Assembly: GCA_047495785.1 (NCBI GenBank)
Contig: JBLDXI010000004.1
Span: forward strand, 62,001-126,000
Direction of reading: 5' to 3'
From: Lepidodermella squamata
Taxonomy: Eukaryota > Gastrotricha
DNA length: 64,000 bases
In this document: positions 32,801 to 44,468 of the stretch, in pieces
Position numbering within the stretch: the first letter of the stretch is position 1
Layout of the letters: every line of letters begins with the position of its first letter
The notes under the pieces: generated by a model
The model's database searches: none
The model's input: the letters and a program-made list of their open reading frames with translations, nothing else
What the model was told of the DNA's origin: nothing
Position numbers and translations under genes: made by a program

Positions 32801-35800
32801 ATGCAAATCAAGAAGATATGCGAGAAATGATGATGCCTTACAATCGAAATATTTCCAAGAAAAATAAAATCGCGCCACCGTATGGTTCATCATGATATTA
32901 TGTCGCTTTTATGAAATCGCAATTTTTCTACATTTTTAGAAGCGCTTGAGTTTTGATCATTCTAAGGAATTTTTACATCCACTTCATATTATCAGCGGCT
33001 CCGGTAATGACCGGTAACTTTTCAAACGCACAAACTTTCAAGGGCAAGAAACATTTTTCAATCATTTCGATGTAGCACGAAAATAATCAAATGGTTAGAT
33101 TTGGTTAGAGTCTCAAGCTATATTTTGATGAAATTACCCCAAATTCACCGAAAATAGCTCGTGTCATCGGTGCGTGCTTTCGCAATTTGTTAGGTAAAAT
33201 TTGAATTTTGCGCGCGCACTATTTTCTATTTTCTATTTAATCGATAAGTAAAGAAGAACAAAATACATGATAATCCAAATTTTGTCAAGTTTTTTGACAA
33301 CAAAATCTGCCTTAATTTAAGCTTTTTTATTTTCTTGAAAGCATTTCGCTCAGCGCAGGGCGCAGTCGTCTTTGCTCTCGTCCGTGCGCGCGCACACGAA
33401 GGCTGTAATTATCTTAGTTGTTGCGCAACAAGGCCCAGCCAATAGGAGCGCGCGCGCGGAGGAAACACCGGCGGATGGGGAAATGTGCTTAATTTTCAAA
33501 AACTACTCACCCATGAAAAGCAATTAAATTGGTTCCTATAGACGCCAGTCGAGAATTCCGCAGTTTCATTAGCCAAGCTGCATCCAGTGAACGCGTTCGT
33601 TGTGGAATCGAAACAGCGGATGTGAGGCTTCAAGGAATCAGCTCTCGTGGCTGGGATTATAGAGGCATTGCAGATCAGTAGAAAATTGCTAGCAAACTTA
33701 CTGTCGTAGTTCCGAAGACAGGCTTCTAGGCCTGATAATTGCAATTGCAATTTCACCTTTTAACATGACCTTTAAAATATATGTGAGCAGATAAGTAATC
33801 TAAAAGAAAATACCGTATTGGTCGGACAGGGAAAGTCGCTCGGAACGCAGGTAATAAATTGCCGGCCCCCAACGACGCAAGGATTGAATGTCTTTTTCTG
33901 ATAATTCTTATTTTTTTCAAGCTCGTAAAAATAAGTCGTAAATCATACCGGGAATTCGTTAAAGTCCTTAGTACAGTTGGCCATGTTAGTCCTCAGTGGA
34001 TAGAAACCATTATACGAGTTGCCGATCTGTAATTGAATGTTGCAAATTTCAGCAGAATGATATACATTGACTTCCGTGTAGCTCAGGCTTGCATTATTAT
34101 TAGTTTAGTTGAATAAGGCGAGCGACATTCTTTCGGGTCAATATTGGGAACACACCACACACCAGCTCGGAAAGCCTAATTTAGCATACTAGGATCCCAC
34201 TGGAAACTTGTTGCCTAATGAGAATAAGAGAAATGCGAGCCAGGGGCAAGCTTAGCACCACACACCAGAAAAAATATCACCCTAATTTATCTGACGAAAG
34301 TAAATAAATAACTGCATTTTTGTACATGAATTAGGGTGATTTTGAGCATGAATTCAGATAAATGTTGAAAATCCGTGAATTAGGATACTCACAGGGCCCT
34401 GATTGAGGGGATTTCACAAGCTAAAAGTCCGATTTTTATCACCCAAATTAGGGTGATTTTTTTTCTAGTGCATGATCACCGGCTTTTGACTTATGAGTAA
34501 ACAACGCTCTCGCTTCACTGCTAACATGCATTTTAATTCTTGAGGCGCCCACTATAATATAGAGGCAAAAAAAGACTGCTCATACTTTAGTTCCGGGCTT
34601 CTCAACAGAGAACCCTTGGTGACCCCAAAACATAAAATTTCGCGAACGAAGCAAGCTTTTTCAGCTGACGCTAGTTTTGAAGATTTTTTCTGGAAATTCA
34701 ACCAAAAATGAACCTGACCGTCGTATACTGTTTCCGGTATTGAAGAGGGCGAAGACAGGCGAGGAATTATCCTCACCAGGGTATTATACCGACCGGTTTT
34801 TATTCTGAAAAAAACCGCCTACCAGTTTAAACTGATTTATACGGGTAATAAACACCGGTTTTTAATGAATTTCAATAATCCGAGGATCTGACCAAAGGAG
34901 AGTCGAACAACTCAAATACCTGACCTTCCATTGGATTTTCGAGTGCACTACGTTAATCTACGCAAAAACTGCGTAGTTTGATATGTTACTCGACTATTTT
35001 CACGAAAATTCGATTAAATGCAATAAAGTAATACAAATTAAAAAAGGGCTAATTATCTTCAAATCTGTGATAGCTATGAAAATTCTGAAAACGAGATTGA
35101 GTTCCCCGTGCAAACTCCACCTAAGGGGGATTTTACGATCAAAAGACGCGGTTTTGCCGATGCCTTTGAAATTTTTTTTTTACAATTTTCCGCTCAACAA
35201 TTATTAATAAACCGTAGAATGAATTTTGATTTGTCGATATTTTCGCTATTTTTACGAATTATGTAGAGATATTATAGTTCTAGGGATAATTTGAGGCGCT
35301 GAACACGCCGAGCGCATCAGTTTTTACACTGGCAGTATCGGTTATCGATTATACTGTGAATGATTGATTTTTGTTCGAATTTGTCCGAATCTTACTTGGC
35401 AAATGATCCTTCACGCTAAGAATCAAAACTGATTATCATAACTAATGCAACTGCTGATGATGTAGCTGATCTTTGTGCTAACACTTTCAGCTAGGACGAC
35501 ATATTCCTTGTGATGTCTTACTAAGGTCTTACTAAGGAGATTCGCTGGAAAAATAATACCAATAATACAAATAAGGTCAAGGATAAAAATGAACCTATTC
35601 TTCGCAGTTTGGCGACCCACAGAAAATGACCCCGCGACCCCCAGTTTGAGAAGCGCTGCTTCACCTTGTTATACCAAGCGTTTTTTTGAGCCGAGGTCTA
35701 GTTTTTTTAATATCTGTGAGAAGGATTGAGGAACGAAAATCGAGGCGTGAGAATGTGAACGATTTATACGCTTTGAAGCGAAGATATTTAGACGTAGTAA

Positions 35801-36218
35801 AATACAAGAAATTTCGATGCAACTAACCATGATCTCGTCTGCTTTCGAGCAGCCAGGGCTGCCAGGTCGACATGTTGCTGCATTGGTTGTCCATCGGTAG
35901 CACAATCTAGCAGTCTGTGAATGATGAAACGAATCGAGTCAAGCCGTTAACTCAATTAAATCATGAAACTCACCGACTTCATACACTTAGATTGATCCGA
36001 CCATGTTTCGCCGAGCTGCCCACGAGACAATTTTAGGGATAATCTAGAAAAGCAAGAAATTTGAAATTATTAACCTGGTATTCGCCCAATTTGAAACAGC
36101 CATTTGGTAACTCGCGGCAACTGGTGAACGTGTCGTCGAATTGTGAGAAGCAACGCACCCAGTCGCCACACAGAACCGCGTCAATTGATACGAAGAAGAC
36201 GATAAAAAGTGGCTTCAT
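29878..36218 (-). CDS. G2: secreted modular protein with two C-type-lectin-like domains
   Basis: Hand-built 11-exon minus-strand model: 36218-36075, 35914-35828, 34026-33949, 33897-33814, 33756-33702, 33650-33511, 32473-32405, 32339-32021, 30397-30327, 30269-30014, 29954-29878. It totals 1380 nt (459 residues); all phases close. Exon 1 has a signal peptide (MKPLFIVFFVSIDAVLCG) and RCFSQFDDTFTSCREL. Exon 2 has TARLCYRW...TCRPGSPGC. Later exons are Cys-rich, then two lectin-like domains (VFVGIVVDFKWDDGS...; YPFIGAKQT...YSWITGDP, ending AACERL). Exon sizes match G1 (for example 78, 69), but the EGF-like exon is absent and the lectin exon is fused with the one before it. The introns are enlarged by transposons. 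Probably extracellular; ligand unknown. Confidence 0.82.
30750..31010 (+). repeat. Dispersed repeat, copy X (inverted copy Y at 34180-34610)
   Basis: The segment from GAGAAGCCCGGAACTAAAGT to the CCAGTGGGATCCTAGTATAC end reappears as its reverse complement at 34180-34610 (minus the later insertion at 34263-34470). Both lie in introns of G2. Contains CAGTGAAGCGAGGGCGTTG and AGCTTGCCCCTGGCTCGCAT. No coding capacity; element type unknown. Confidence 0.75.
31672..31750 (+). other. tRNA-like relic
   Basis: TAGTGGTATAGTGGTT closely resembles the D-arm/box A of tRNA-Gly/Asp/Glu, but the T-arm equivalent (GGGTTTCTATGC) is degenerate and no cloverleaf can be drawn. Probably a SINE head or a tRNA pseudogene in a G2 intron. 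Confidence 0.3.
32548..33497. mobile_element. Mutator-like (MULE) non-autonomous element with 9-bp target duplication
   Basis: TTAATTTTC is duplicated at 32548-32556 and 33489-33497. The element (32557-33488) has inverted ends of about 50 bp beginning GCACATTTCCCCATCCGCCG, with the CTCCTATTGG phrase conserved at the inner border of both. A 9-bp duplication with long inverted ends is typical of Mutator-like elements. No transposase. It lies in G2 intron 6, with its right end only about 20 bp from the exon 6 splice donor (33510). Confidence 0.85.
34263..34470. mobile_element. CACTA-like MITE, about 208 bp
   Basis: Left end CACCAGAAAAAATATCACCC and the complement of the right end CACTAGAAAAAAAATCACCC match over about 26 bp. 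It interrupts repeat copy Y, whose partner X at 30.9 kb lacks it. CACTAGAAAAA is a common animal EnSpm/CACTA terminus. The flanking duplication is unclear. Confidence 0.6.
34610..35820. other. G2 intron 2, no feature seen
   Basis: Within the large intron between exons 35828 and 34026. Apart from repeat copy Y at its lower end I recognise no gene or element. Confidence 0.4.
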
Positions 36219-36289
36219 TGTAAAACACAAAAAGTGTTGTGATAATAGTAGTGAAATCAGCGTTTAGAATGAGCATTTAAAAGAAAACA

Positions 36290-37700
36290 TGTTTTGATTT
36301 TTAAGAAGAAATCGCGTGGTTATATGTTTAGGCACGTGAAGCTCATCCTGAAAGTCATCAAGCTTATCAAAAAAATTAAAAGTAGTCATCAGGCCAAAAT
36401 TCCAAATTCCGAATTTGCGAGAAAAAACAGTGAGCAAACTAGGTGGCGGGCCACAAAACTAGGAAAAAAGAAGCGGCGAGCGGCGAAAAGCGGAAATAAA
36501 AACTATTAGTGAAGGAGAGGAAACGGTTACATAAAGTTGGCGTTGCTGCTAACAAAGATTTAAATATGATCGATTAAGTTAAGGAGAGCAACAGCGAAAC
36601 GAAGGTCATACTAAAAGAGGAAGATATGTTTTACGCGCTCAAAGATAAGCCTCAGGAAGCACAGTCGATTTTTTGGCTCTGGTAGCATCTTTAACCAAAG
36701 AATCGAGACTGCAAAACTTGCAACAAACATGAGAATATTTTATCCGACAACATTCAAGTAGTATACGATGGAGACATAGAGCACGGCTTTTTTCATTCGA
36801 ACGATCCAAGTAACTACTAGAAATCCTTAGTGATGTTTAAAGCGACTTTTAAGTCACAGAGGGGTCAGCTTAGCTTTCAGTATCGTGGCCCACACCTGTG
36901 GAACATCACAAAGTTCGAAGTTGTGGACTGTGGATGAAGTAGGATTCTCGAGGTAATCGAGGGTACGCTTGGGTATTTACCGCTCTGAATTTATCGAACT
37001 CAATAGTCCCCTCTGTGGTTTTTCTGGGGTTTTCTTGCCTGGAGCTCTCGAGTACCCTGTACTTTGCACGAATGTTCCGAAAGTCCACGATGCTGAGACC
37101 GCAAACAGCTATACATACTCGTATTATTTCAACTGCGATTCATCTACTTTGAACGCCAGTTCTATATATTTCTTCTCAATTTGATCTTGGGTAATTTATT
37201 TTTATTTTAGTCGTTAACACAATAAGCCTTGCAGAATCAAATTTACGCAGGAGTTTTTCTTTCATTTTGAATTTTGATTAGGAAAAACACATATTTTGCA
37301 GCCATTTTGATTCAAGCGACGACAAGCCTCATTCATTAGAAAAATCCAAATCTGAGTATTCGAGTGCAAACTTTACTTGTAGAGCAAAAATTACAAATCC
37401 TACGCGGAAACGAATGGCGCCATTCAAAAAAGCGGCGTCCCTTCCGTGATATCTATCTTAGCTTGTAATTATGATGTTGAGCGATTCTCAATGGTGTAAA
37501 ATTGCGTGTTTTTCTTTCATCTCGAAATGCCGTTTCATGGACATCGCAAGATTCTCTGCACTTTTATCGCGCCGACGGCAAGTTAGATTTGTCAGTTTGC
37601 GCGAGCTACGTTGTCTCATTTCACCTCACATTCCGCGTCAATCATCAGAACACGAACAGACATTGTAGAAAAATATGTCGAAAAGCTTGATAATTATTTT
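36290..37700. other. Intergenic, no gene recognised
   Basis: Open stretches at 36294-36509 (Lys-rich), 36969-37184 and 37471-37690 have no splice support or family resemblance. G2 starts just before this interval and runs the other way. Confidence 0.35.
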
Positions 37701-37736
37701 GTGTCTCTCGACCTTTGAATTAGCAAGGCTCAAATT

Positions 37737-39112
37737 TTGAAGAAGCGCTTCACGGCCCTATTATTTGCAACAGCGACCTATACAGGCGCCGAGCCTCGAG
37801 ACGGCAAAATTTGCCAAGCGGCTATGCAGGTCGCGGTTGAAATTGTCAACGCGCGACGCGACATACTGGGTGACTACAACATTAACGTCGACTACCGTGA
37901 CGAAGCATCGAGTGCTGTTTTATCGCCGCGCAATTTTAATGCCTTCTTGCGTGATTCGAGCGAAATCGCCTCACTTGATATAGATAATAGGACATTCATT
38001 GCGCCGGCCTTTGTCGGCAATGCACTGGCGTTTAACCGAATTTCACGGTTGGTTAATCAAATGAAAATGGTTCAGTTCACGCCTGGCTGCAGCGGTGACC
38101 AGTTTACGGCTAAACGGGACATTTACCCGGCGCTGTACCGAAATCGCATCCCAGCCGATCTGCAATACATACAGCTGCATTTTTCATCGCTGAAAAATCG
38201 TGGCGACAAGTCGGAATCTTGAACGCTGATATCGGCACCAAGACACACTCTGCGGTTTTGAGGGCTGGTAAACAGGTCGTCAACAACCCGATTATTCAAG
38301 ATTTCGATGATGCGACTATGCTGGCGATCAGGGCGAGTGATGCGCGAGTATTCATTGTTCCATTAGGGGTTCACGCTTTTCCTGTGCCAGGCGTTTGCTT
38401 ATGGACTGAGGCGGCCGAATTACTTGTTCATAACGGCTACGTCGAATTTCATCGACCCGTATGCGAGCGATTTGAAATTGCCGATTGGAAATTGCACAAG
38501 AAACATGTTCATCGAACAGGTGAGCAAATGTTTTTTGAAAGAAAATCAGGAAAAAATTAGAAAAGAAAAATGTCTGATATAGGGCAAGGTTACCTAAATC
38601 TGCATAAAAAATTTCCAAACGCTTTTTTTCAAACGCTTGTCTTTCCATAACCATAAGGTTCTCCGGGCTCAAATTTTGACCATGAACAGTCAGAACCCAT
38701 ACCAGTAAGCTCACAAATCTCATGAGCCAATTCCTCACCGTTAGGGAGCCATCGTTGGTGAAAGTCAACAAAGGCAAAAATTTAAAATCGCTCGAGAGTG
38801 CCATAAATCTGCATACAAGCTTCACTTCTGAACCTAAACTGGAATTTTTTTATGCAGATTTAGGTAACCTTACCCTACATTTTCTCATACATTTTTAACT
38901 TTTTAATTTTAGAAAAGTTTGGAAAATTCCATCCGGAAATGATATTTTTGTAATTTTGAGAATTATGAGAATGATACAATTCTATTTTTTAATTAGAAAT
39001 TTCTAAATGTTTTCAGGTTGGAATCACATTTTGGGGCGGTCCTTTTGATTTCGCGCTCGAGAATACCGGTCCAAGCGTGTTTGGCTACGACGTGAATGGC
39101 TTCGAAAATTTG
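37737..39112 (+). pseudogene. GABA-B/ANF-type receptor ligand-binding domain, broken
   Basis: From 37790 the frame reads GAEPRDGKICQAAMQVAVEI, VNARRDILGDYNINVDYRDE and ...NRISRLVNQMKMVQFTPGCS, the start of a periplasmic-binding-fold (ANF_receptor) ectodomain as in GABA-B-like receptors. A frame change near 38180 leads to EKSWRQVGILNADIGTKTHS. A second near 38380 leads to FLCQAFAYGLRRPNYLFI...CTRNMFIEQ and a GT donor at about 38520. A further exon (39016-39110) gives VGITFWGGPFDFALENTGPS...YGYD-like VFGYDVNGFENL. No signal peptide, transmembrane part or G-protein-coupled domain is seen. After 39112 the sequence passes into the 2.1-kb repeat family. Confidence 0.6.
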
Positions 39113-39193
39113 GTCGAAGTGTTTCGCCTATTTCGGGGTATCAGAAAGATGAGCCAAATTTTAGGCCGAGATTATCGCGGTAAATTTTCATCT
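39113..39193 (+). repeat. 2.1-kb repeat family: terminal piece fused to the receptor exon
   Basis: The last 80 bp of the repeat (GTCGAAGTGTTTCGCC ... TTTTCATCTGGG) follow the receptor exon directly. The same end occurs at 41900-41980, 44363-44442 and 46490-46571. Confidence 0.8.
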
Positions 39194-39330
39194 GGGTGGT
39201 CTTAGCGACCATTAAGGTACGGCGATGGTTATAAAGGATGAAGGTAACACTCAACACTGGAGTTAAGGTGTTCCGCGACTTACCCAGTGTCAATGGTGAA
39301 CGACTGAACCTTGTCTTGCCAAGATGAAAA

Positions 39331-40050
39331 TTCACCGCGAAAATCTCGGCCTAGAATTTGGCTCATCTTTCTGATACCCCCAAATAGGCGAAACACTTCG
39401 ACCAAATATCGGCGAAAAACATTCTCGGCCGAAATTTCAGCTAAATCTGTTGCTGAAATCACCAAATTTCGGCCAAACTGATAGATGAAAATTTCGGAGA
39501 AACTGCTTTCGGAGTTAAAAATTAGGCCAAAACCACCTTTGCTCATATCACCTTTGCTCTTTTGTTACTCTGGTTTTTTAAGTTCTGCATATGATAGCAT
39601 ATAGCATATGTGATAGAGCCGTAGGAATAATTTCCCAGTTAGCCCTGAAAACACATTAGTTTGAAGCGGTTTTTATTCTCTAGATAATTTTCAGAACAAC
39701 ACATTTTCAGGAATAGTATTTCTAGAAATTGAAAAAATATCAAATTCAAGTTTTAAAAATCCAAATTTTTAAAATTTTAAAATTTTTCTAAATTGCAAGA
39801 AAAATTTAAGAAGATCTTTAAATTTCAAGAAAAATAATAGAAAACTTCTGAAAAATGTGTTCTCTGTAGGAAAAATTCAAATAATTACATGAAGAGCTCA
39901 ATTTTTAATTTTGTTAATTTCAATTTTTTCAAATTGAGATCGAAATCCCGCATCCACGAAACTGCTGCTGTTTTGATAAACGCGCTCTTCATTGCAAATA
40001 GCAAATTGCGAATATCGAATTTAACCTGCTGAAAACCAGCTTAGAATGAA
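39331..40050 (-). repeat. 2.1-kb repeat family: inverted, internally deleted copy
   Basis: Matches the reverse complement of 44442 back to about 44215, then jumps to the complement of about 43290-42835. It abuts the LINE at about 40060. A deletion of roughly 0.9 kb relative to the full units. Confidence 0.7.
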
Positions 40051-40059
40051 TGACGGAAA

Positions 40060-40980
40060 TAATTTTTTTTTTTATTATTTATTTTTTTTTATTATATTTG
40101 ACTTGCAATTATCGCACTTGCGATTGTAGCAAACAGTAAAACAGAAAAAGAAAGATAATTTTTCACGTATTACGGCGCCTCACTGACGACACAAGATGTT
40201 TATCAATATCAATATTCATAAGAAATTTTTTAAATGAATTGAGGCTAGAATTAACATTTTCGATGTTGAAAGTATTCCAAACATTAACAATTCGTCTGTC
40301 AAGAGAATATTTTCTGCAGTTCAAACGGCATTCAGATTGACGAATGCGATGAAGAGGAGCATATTTGTTGCTAGAAGGCGTAAATAAATCTGTAAATTTA
40401 GCGTCAACAAGATTATGATAGAATTTGTAAGTGAAAACAATATCTTTAGTGAATCGGCGCTGTTCCAGAGACAACAAATCAAATTTTTTAAGTAGAAAAT
40501 TATAATCAGATGACTCGTAATTCGACAGTTTCATTAAAAATTTTCGCTGAATTGATTCCAGATCATCAATAATCCCGAGATGGAAAGGATTATAAACCGA
40601 GGACGCATAGTCGAGTAGTGGTAAAACATAGGTTTTATAGGCTTTCAAACGAAGATTTCTGCTTTTTAAAGATTTGAGAATACAACCAATCAAATTATTG
40701 CACCTTTTCTTTAGTAAACAACAATGAGTCTCGAAAGATAGCTCGCTATCCACTTGAACACCTAGGTCTCGTACACAGTCGACAGTTTCAAGTTTGATAC
40801 CATCGATATGGTAATCGTATGAAAAGCGACGATGCCCTAGTCGAAGAACATAACATTTTCTAGGTTTATCAGCAAGCCGTTTTCTGTGAACCAAGAGCAT
40901 AGTTTGGATAAATCATTCTGCAATTTGTCGCAGTCGGAAGAATTATTCACAATTTTATATAGCTTTTATATAGCGACGCA
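40060..40980 (-). mobile_element. LINE fragment, reverse-transcriptase C-terminal part
   Basis: The minus-strand frame at 40163-40900 encodes the thumb and C-terminal region (CYVLRLGHRRFSYDYHIDGI, DLGVQVDSELSFETHC, RNLRLKAYKTYVLPLLDYAS, SIQRKFLMKLSNYESS). Upstream, in another frame near 40980-40870, lies SKLCSWFTENGLLINL, so a small deletion broke the frame. The T-rich run at 40060-40100 is the complement of a poly(A) tail. 5'-truncated. Same family as 14363-14731. Confidence 0.85.
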
Positions 40981-41985
40981 TTTTATCAGTTTTCATTTCA
41001 TGTCTGTCTGAAACGCAAGTTATTTCTTTTCTTTGACCCGGAATTAATTTATAACTTTAAATCATTTGTCCGCACTTTATATTTTTGTGATAGCACCGGT
41101 GCCTGGCAAACAGCCGTAAATGTGGTCTAGCCAACTCTCCTTCTAACGCCAATCGACTGCGGTAGCAGCAACGCATTGAACGTAGTTGTTTTTTACTATT
41201 TTCGAAAAAATCTTGAAACCTGATTTTATTTAAATTGCTTCTCAAGCCTTGAAAAAATAATTCAACCCTAATTAAATTTTCTTACTATTTTTATAGCTCG
41301 AAATGCGCCATGATGACGCGCACTAAATCAAGGCAAGTTATTCCCAAGAAATTGCGGTTCAGGAAAAATTGAAATTAAATTATTAAATTTCAATTTTACG
41401 GAATTTTAAAAAATTATTAATCTAATTTTTTTTGAATTTATAGGTCGATGGTTCGACGGCAATGCCGTACCAATGCCGCCAATGCCAATGCTAACGGCTA
41501 TCATGGCTATTCAAGTCTGAGCGGCATCAGGAAGGCTTTGAAAATGCATGCATCTCGAACATTTAGAACTTGAATTCGAAATTTCACTTTGCTATGATTA
41601 AGATTATCTGAAGTTTAACTTGGATATTAATTACTAGAATAAAAACGCAAATAACTTTGTTCTGACTTGAGCAACTTGAGGAACCAAGTGACATGAAGCC
41701 GAGCAGTTGCATTACAGGGTTGTAGTCTACTTGAATGAAGAGCAAAGGTGATATGAGCAAAGGTGGTTTTGGCCAAATTTATAACTCCGAAAGCAGTTTC
41801 GCCGAAATTTTCATCTATCAGTTTGGCCGAAATTTGGTGATTTCAGCAAACGATTTAGCTGAAATTTTGACCGCGAGAGTTTTTCGCTGAAATTTGGTCG
41901 AAGTGTTTCGCCTATTTGGGGGTATCAGAAAGATGAGCCAAATTTTAGGCCGAGATTATCGCGGTAAATTTTCATCTGATTTTCA
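40977..41985 (+). repeat. 2.1-kb repeat family: right half only
   Basis: Corresponds to about 43400-44442 of the full unit, starting at the LINE border and ending ...TTTTCATCTG. An inverted start piece of another copy follows (41990-42113). Confidence 0.75.
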
Positions 41986-42292
41986 TCTTTTCATTCGCTG
42001 AAAAATGGCGCCAAAATTCCACATGATTATTGTTGAATCCCTTCAACAAGAAATTTGGCCGAGGATTTGGCCAAAATGACCATTTGGGCAGACGGATTTT
42101 TATCTGGGTATCGCTTGGCCTCCGATAGATAGCAGTTAACGCCAGTCGTTTGCCTGAAGGCATCAAAATTATACACTGCTGGTTATCAATCGATTTTGAG
42201 GGAATCGATCGATCTGTTAAGACCTTGTAAGATTTGTAGATCAACAGGCCGACGCCACCTCCTCTAGACCGATTCCGACCTTTCCACCCAGA

Positions 42293-44442
42293 TAAAAATC
42301 CGTCTGCCCAAATGCATGTTTTGGCCAAATCCTCGGCCAAATTTCTTGTTGAAGGGATTCAACCATAATCATGTGGAATTTTGGTGCTATTTTTCACAGA
42401 ACTCATTTTCGGGAAATTCAGCCATCGTTTTAGCAGCAATTTTAGACGAATATCGAGTTTGCACTTGTTGGGTAAAATATTGCGAGAAATATTTGGCTGA
42501 AGCAGCTTCGCGATGAATATGATGAGTAATTTGAGCGAAATAAGTTTGTTTCAAAATAATTTACCATTCACTCAAAGAAGTGCCGATTCATTATAAACTG
42601 AAGGTTTCGGCCAAAATGACTTGAACGGTCAGCTAAAAATTACGCAGCTCGCAGCTTCTGTACAGAATACAGCCTGGCCAGTGGCCAGAATCAATTCAGA
42701 AAATCGTAATAATCCGGCTATATGATTTCCGTTGTTAATAGCCTGCATCGGTCATCTCCAAGCTCCACAACCTTTCTTTCCGACTACACCAGAATTATTT
42801 TGAATTATTATTTCCGTATCACTCTGGTTTTCAGCAGGTTCAATTCGATATTCGCAATTTGCTATTTGCAATGAAGAGCGCGTTTATCAAAACAGCAGCA
42901 GTTTCGTGGATGCGGGATTTCGATCTCAATTTGAAAAAATTGAAATTAACAAAATTAAAAATTGAGCTCTTCATGTAATTATTTGAATTTTTCCTACAGA
43001 GAACACATTTTTCGGAAGTTTTCTATTATTTTTCTTGAAATTTAAAGATCTTCTTAAATTTTTCTTGCAATTTAGAAAAATTTTAAAATTTTAAAAATTT
43101 GGATTTTTAAAACTTGAATTTGATATTTTTTCAATTTCTAGAAATACTATTCCTGAAAATGTGTTGTTCTGAAAATTATCTAGAGAATAAAAACCGCTTC
43201 AAACTAATGTGTTTTCAGGGCTAACTGGGAAATTATTCCTACGGCTCTATCACATATGCTATCATATGCAGAACTCAAAAAACCAGAGTAACAAAATAAA
43301 ATGAAATGAACGTGAAAAAGTCGAAATGAGACGCGACCACGTTCTGCGCCATTGTTGTGCAACACACAGCTGTGTTACGCCACAGCTGAAGTCAGCGCGA
43401 CGCATTTTATCAGTTTTCATTTCATCTTTTTTCTGTCTGAAACGCAAGTTATTTCTTTTCCTTGGCCCGGAATTCATTTATAACTTTAAATCATTTGTCT
43501 GCACTTGATATTTTTGTAGTAGCACCGGTGCTAGGCAAACAGCCGCCAATGTGGTCTGGCCAGTTCTCCTTCTAACGCCAATCGACTGCGGTAGCAGCGA
43601 CGCATTTTACGTAATTTTTTTGTACCATTTTAGAAAAAAATCTTTAAATCTGATTTTATTTAAATTGCTTCTCAAGCCTTGAAAAAATAATTCAACCCTA
43701 ATTAAATTTTCTTACTATTTTTATAGCTCGAAATGCGCCATGATGACTGCGACTTCATCGCCCGGTTGGTCACTAAATTCAAACTCTAAATCAAGGCAAG
43801 TTATTCCCAAGAAATTGCGGTTCAGGAAAAATTGAAATTAAATTATTAAATTTCAATTTTACGGAATTTTAATAAATTATAAATCTATTTTTTTTTAATT
43901 TATAGGTCGATGGTTCGATGGCAATGCCGTACCAATGCCGCCAATGCCAATGCTAACGGCTATCATGGCTATTCAAGTCTGAGCGGCATCAGGAAGGCTT
44001 TGAAAATGCATGCATCTCGAACATTTAGAACTTGAATTCGAAATTTCACTTTGCTATGATTAAGATTATCTGAAGTTTAACTTGGATATTAATTACTAGA
44101 ATAAAAACGCAAATAACTTTGTTCTGACTTGAGCAACTTGAGGAACCAAGTGACATGAAGCCGAGCAGTTGCATTACAGGGTTGTAGTCTACTTGAATGA
44201 AGAGCAAAGGTGATATGAGCAAAGGTGGTTTTGGCCAAATTTATAACTCCGAAAGCAGTTTCGCCGAAATTTTCATCTATCAGTTTGGCCGAAATTTGGT
44301 GATTTCAGCAAAAGATTTAGCTGAAATTTTGGCCGAGAATGTTTTTCGCTGATTCTTAGGTCGAAGTGTTTCGCCTATTTGGGGGTATCAGAAAGATGAG
44401 CCAAATTTTAGGCCGAGATTATCGCGGTAAATTTTCATCTGG
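42293..44442 (+). mobile_element. 2.1-kb repeat family: full unit 1
   Basis: Begins CCCAGATAAAAATCCGTC and ends GGTAAATTTTCATCTGGG, giving imperfect 13-bp inverted ends (CCCAGATRAAAAT). About 2150 bp. The interior contains exon-like pieces with splice-type borders: a segment reading CDFIARLVTK near 43740-43790 (TTTTTATAG acceptor side, GCAAGT donor side) and a following block near 43905-44030 that stays open in two frames. No transposase recognised. Confidence 0.65.
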
Positions 44443-44468
44443 GCAGAAGCACTCGTACCCAAGAAAAG

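Noticed and set aside
35974-36043. A 70-nt exon-like segment between G2 exons 1 and 2
   Set aside because: Its open frame does not fit the phase of exon 1, and the intron would be only about 31 bp; skipping it gives an exact match to G1 and G3.
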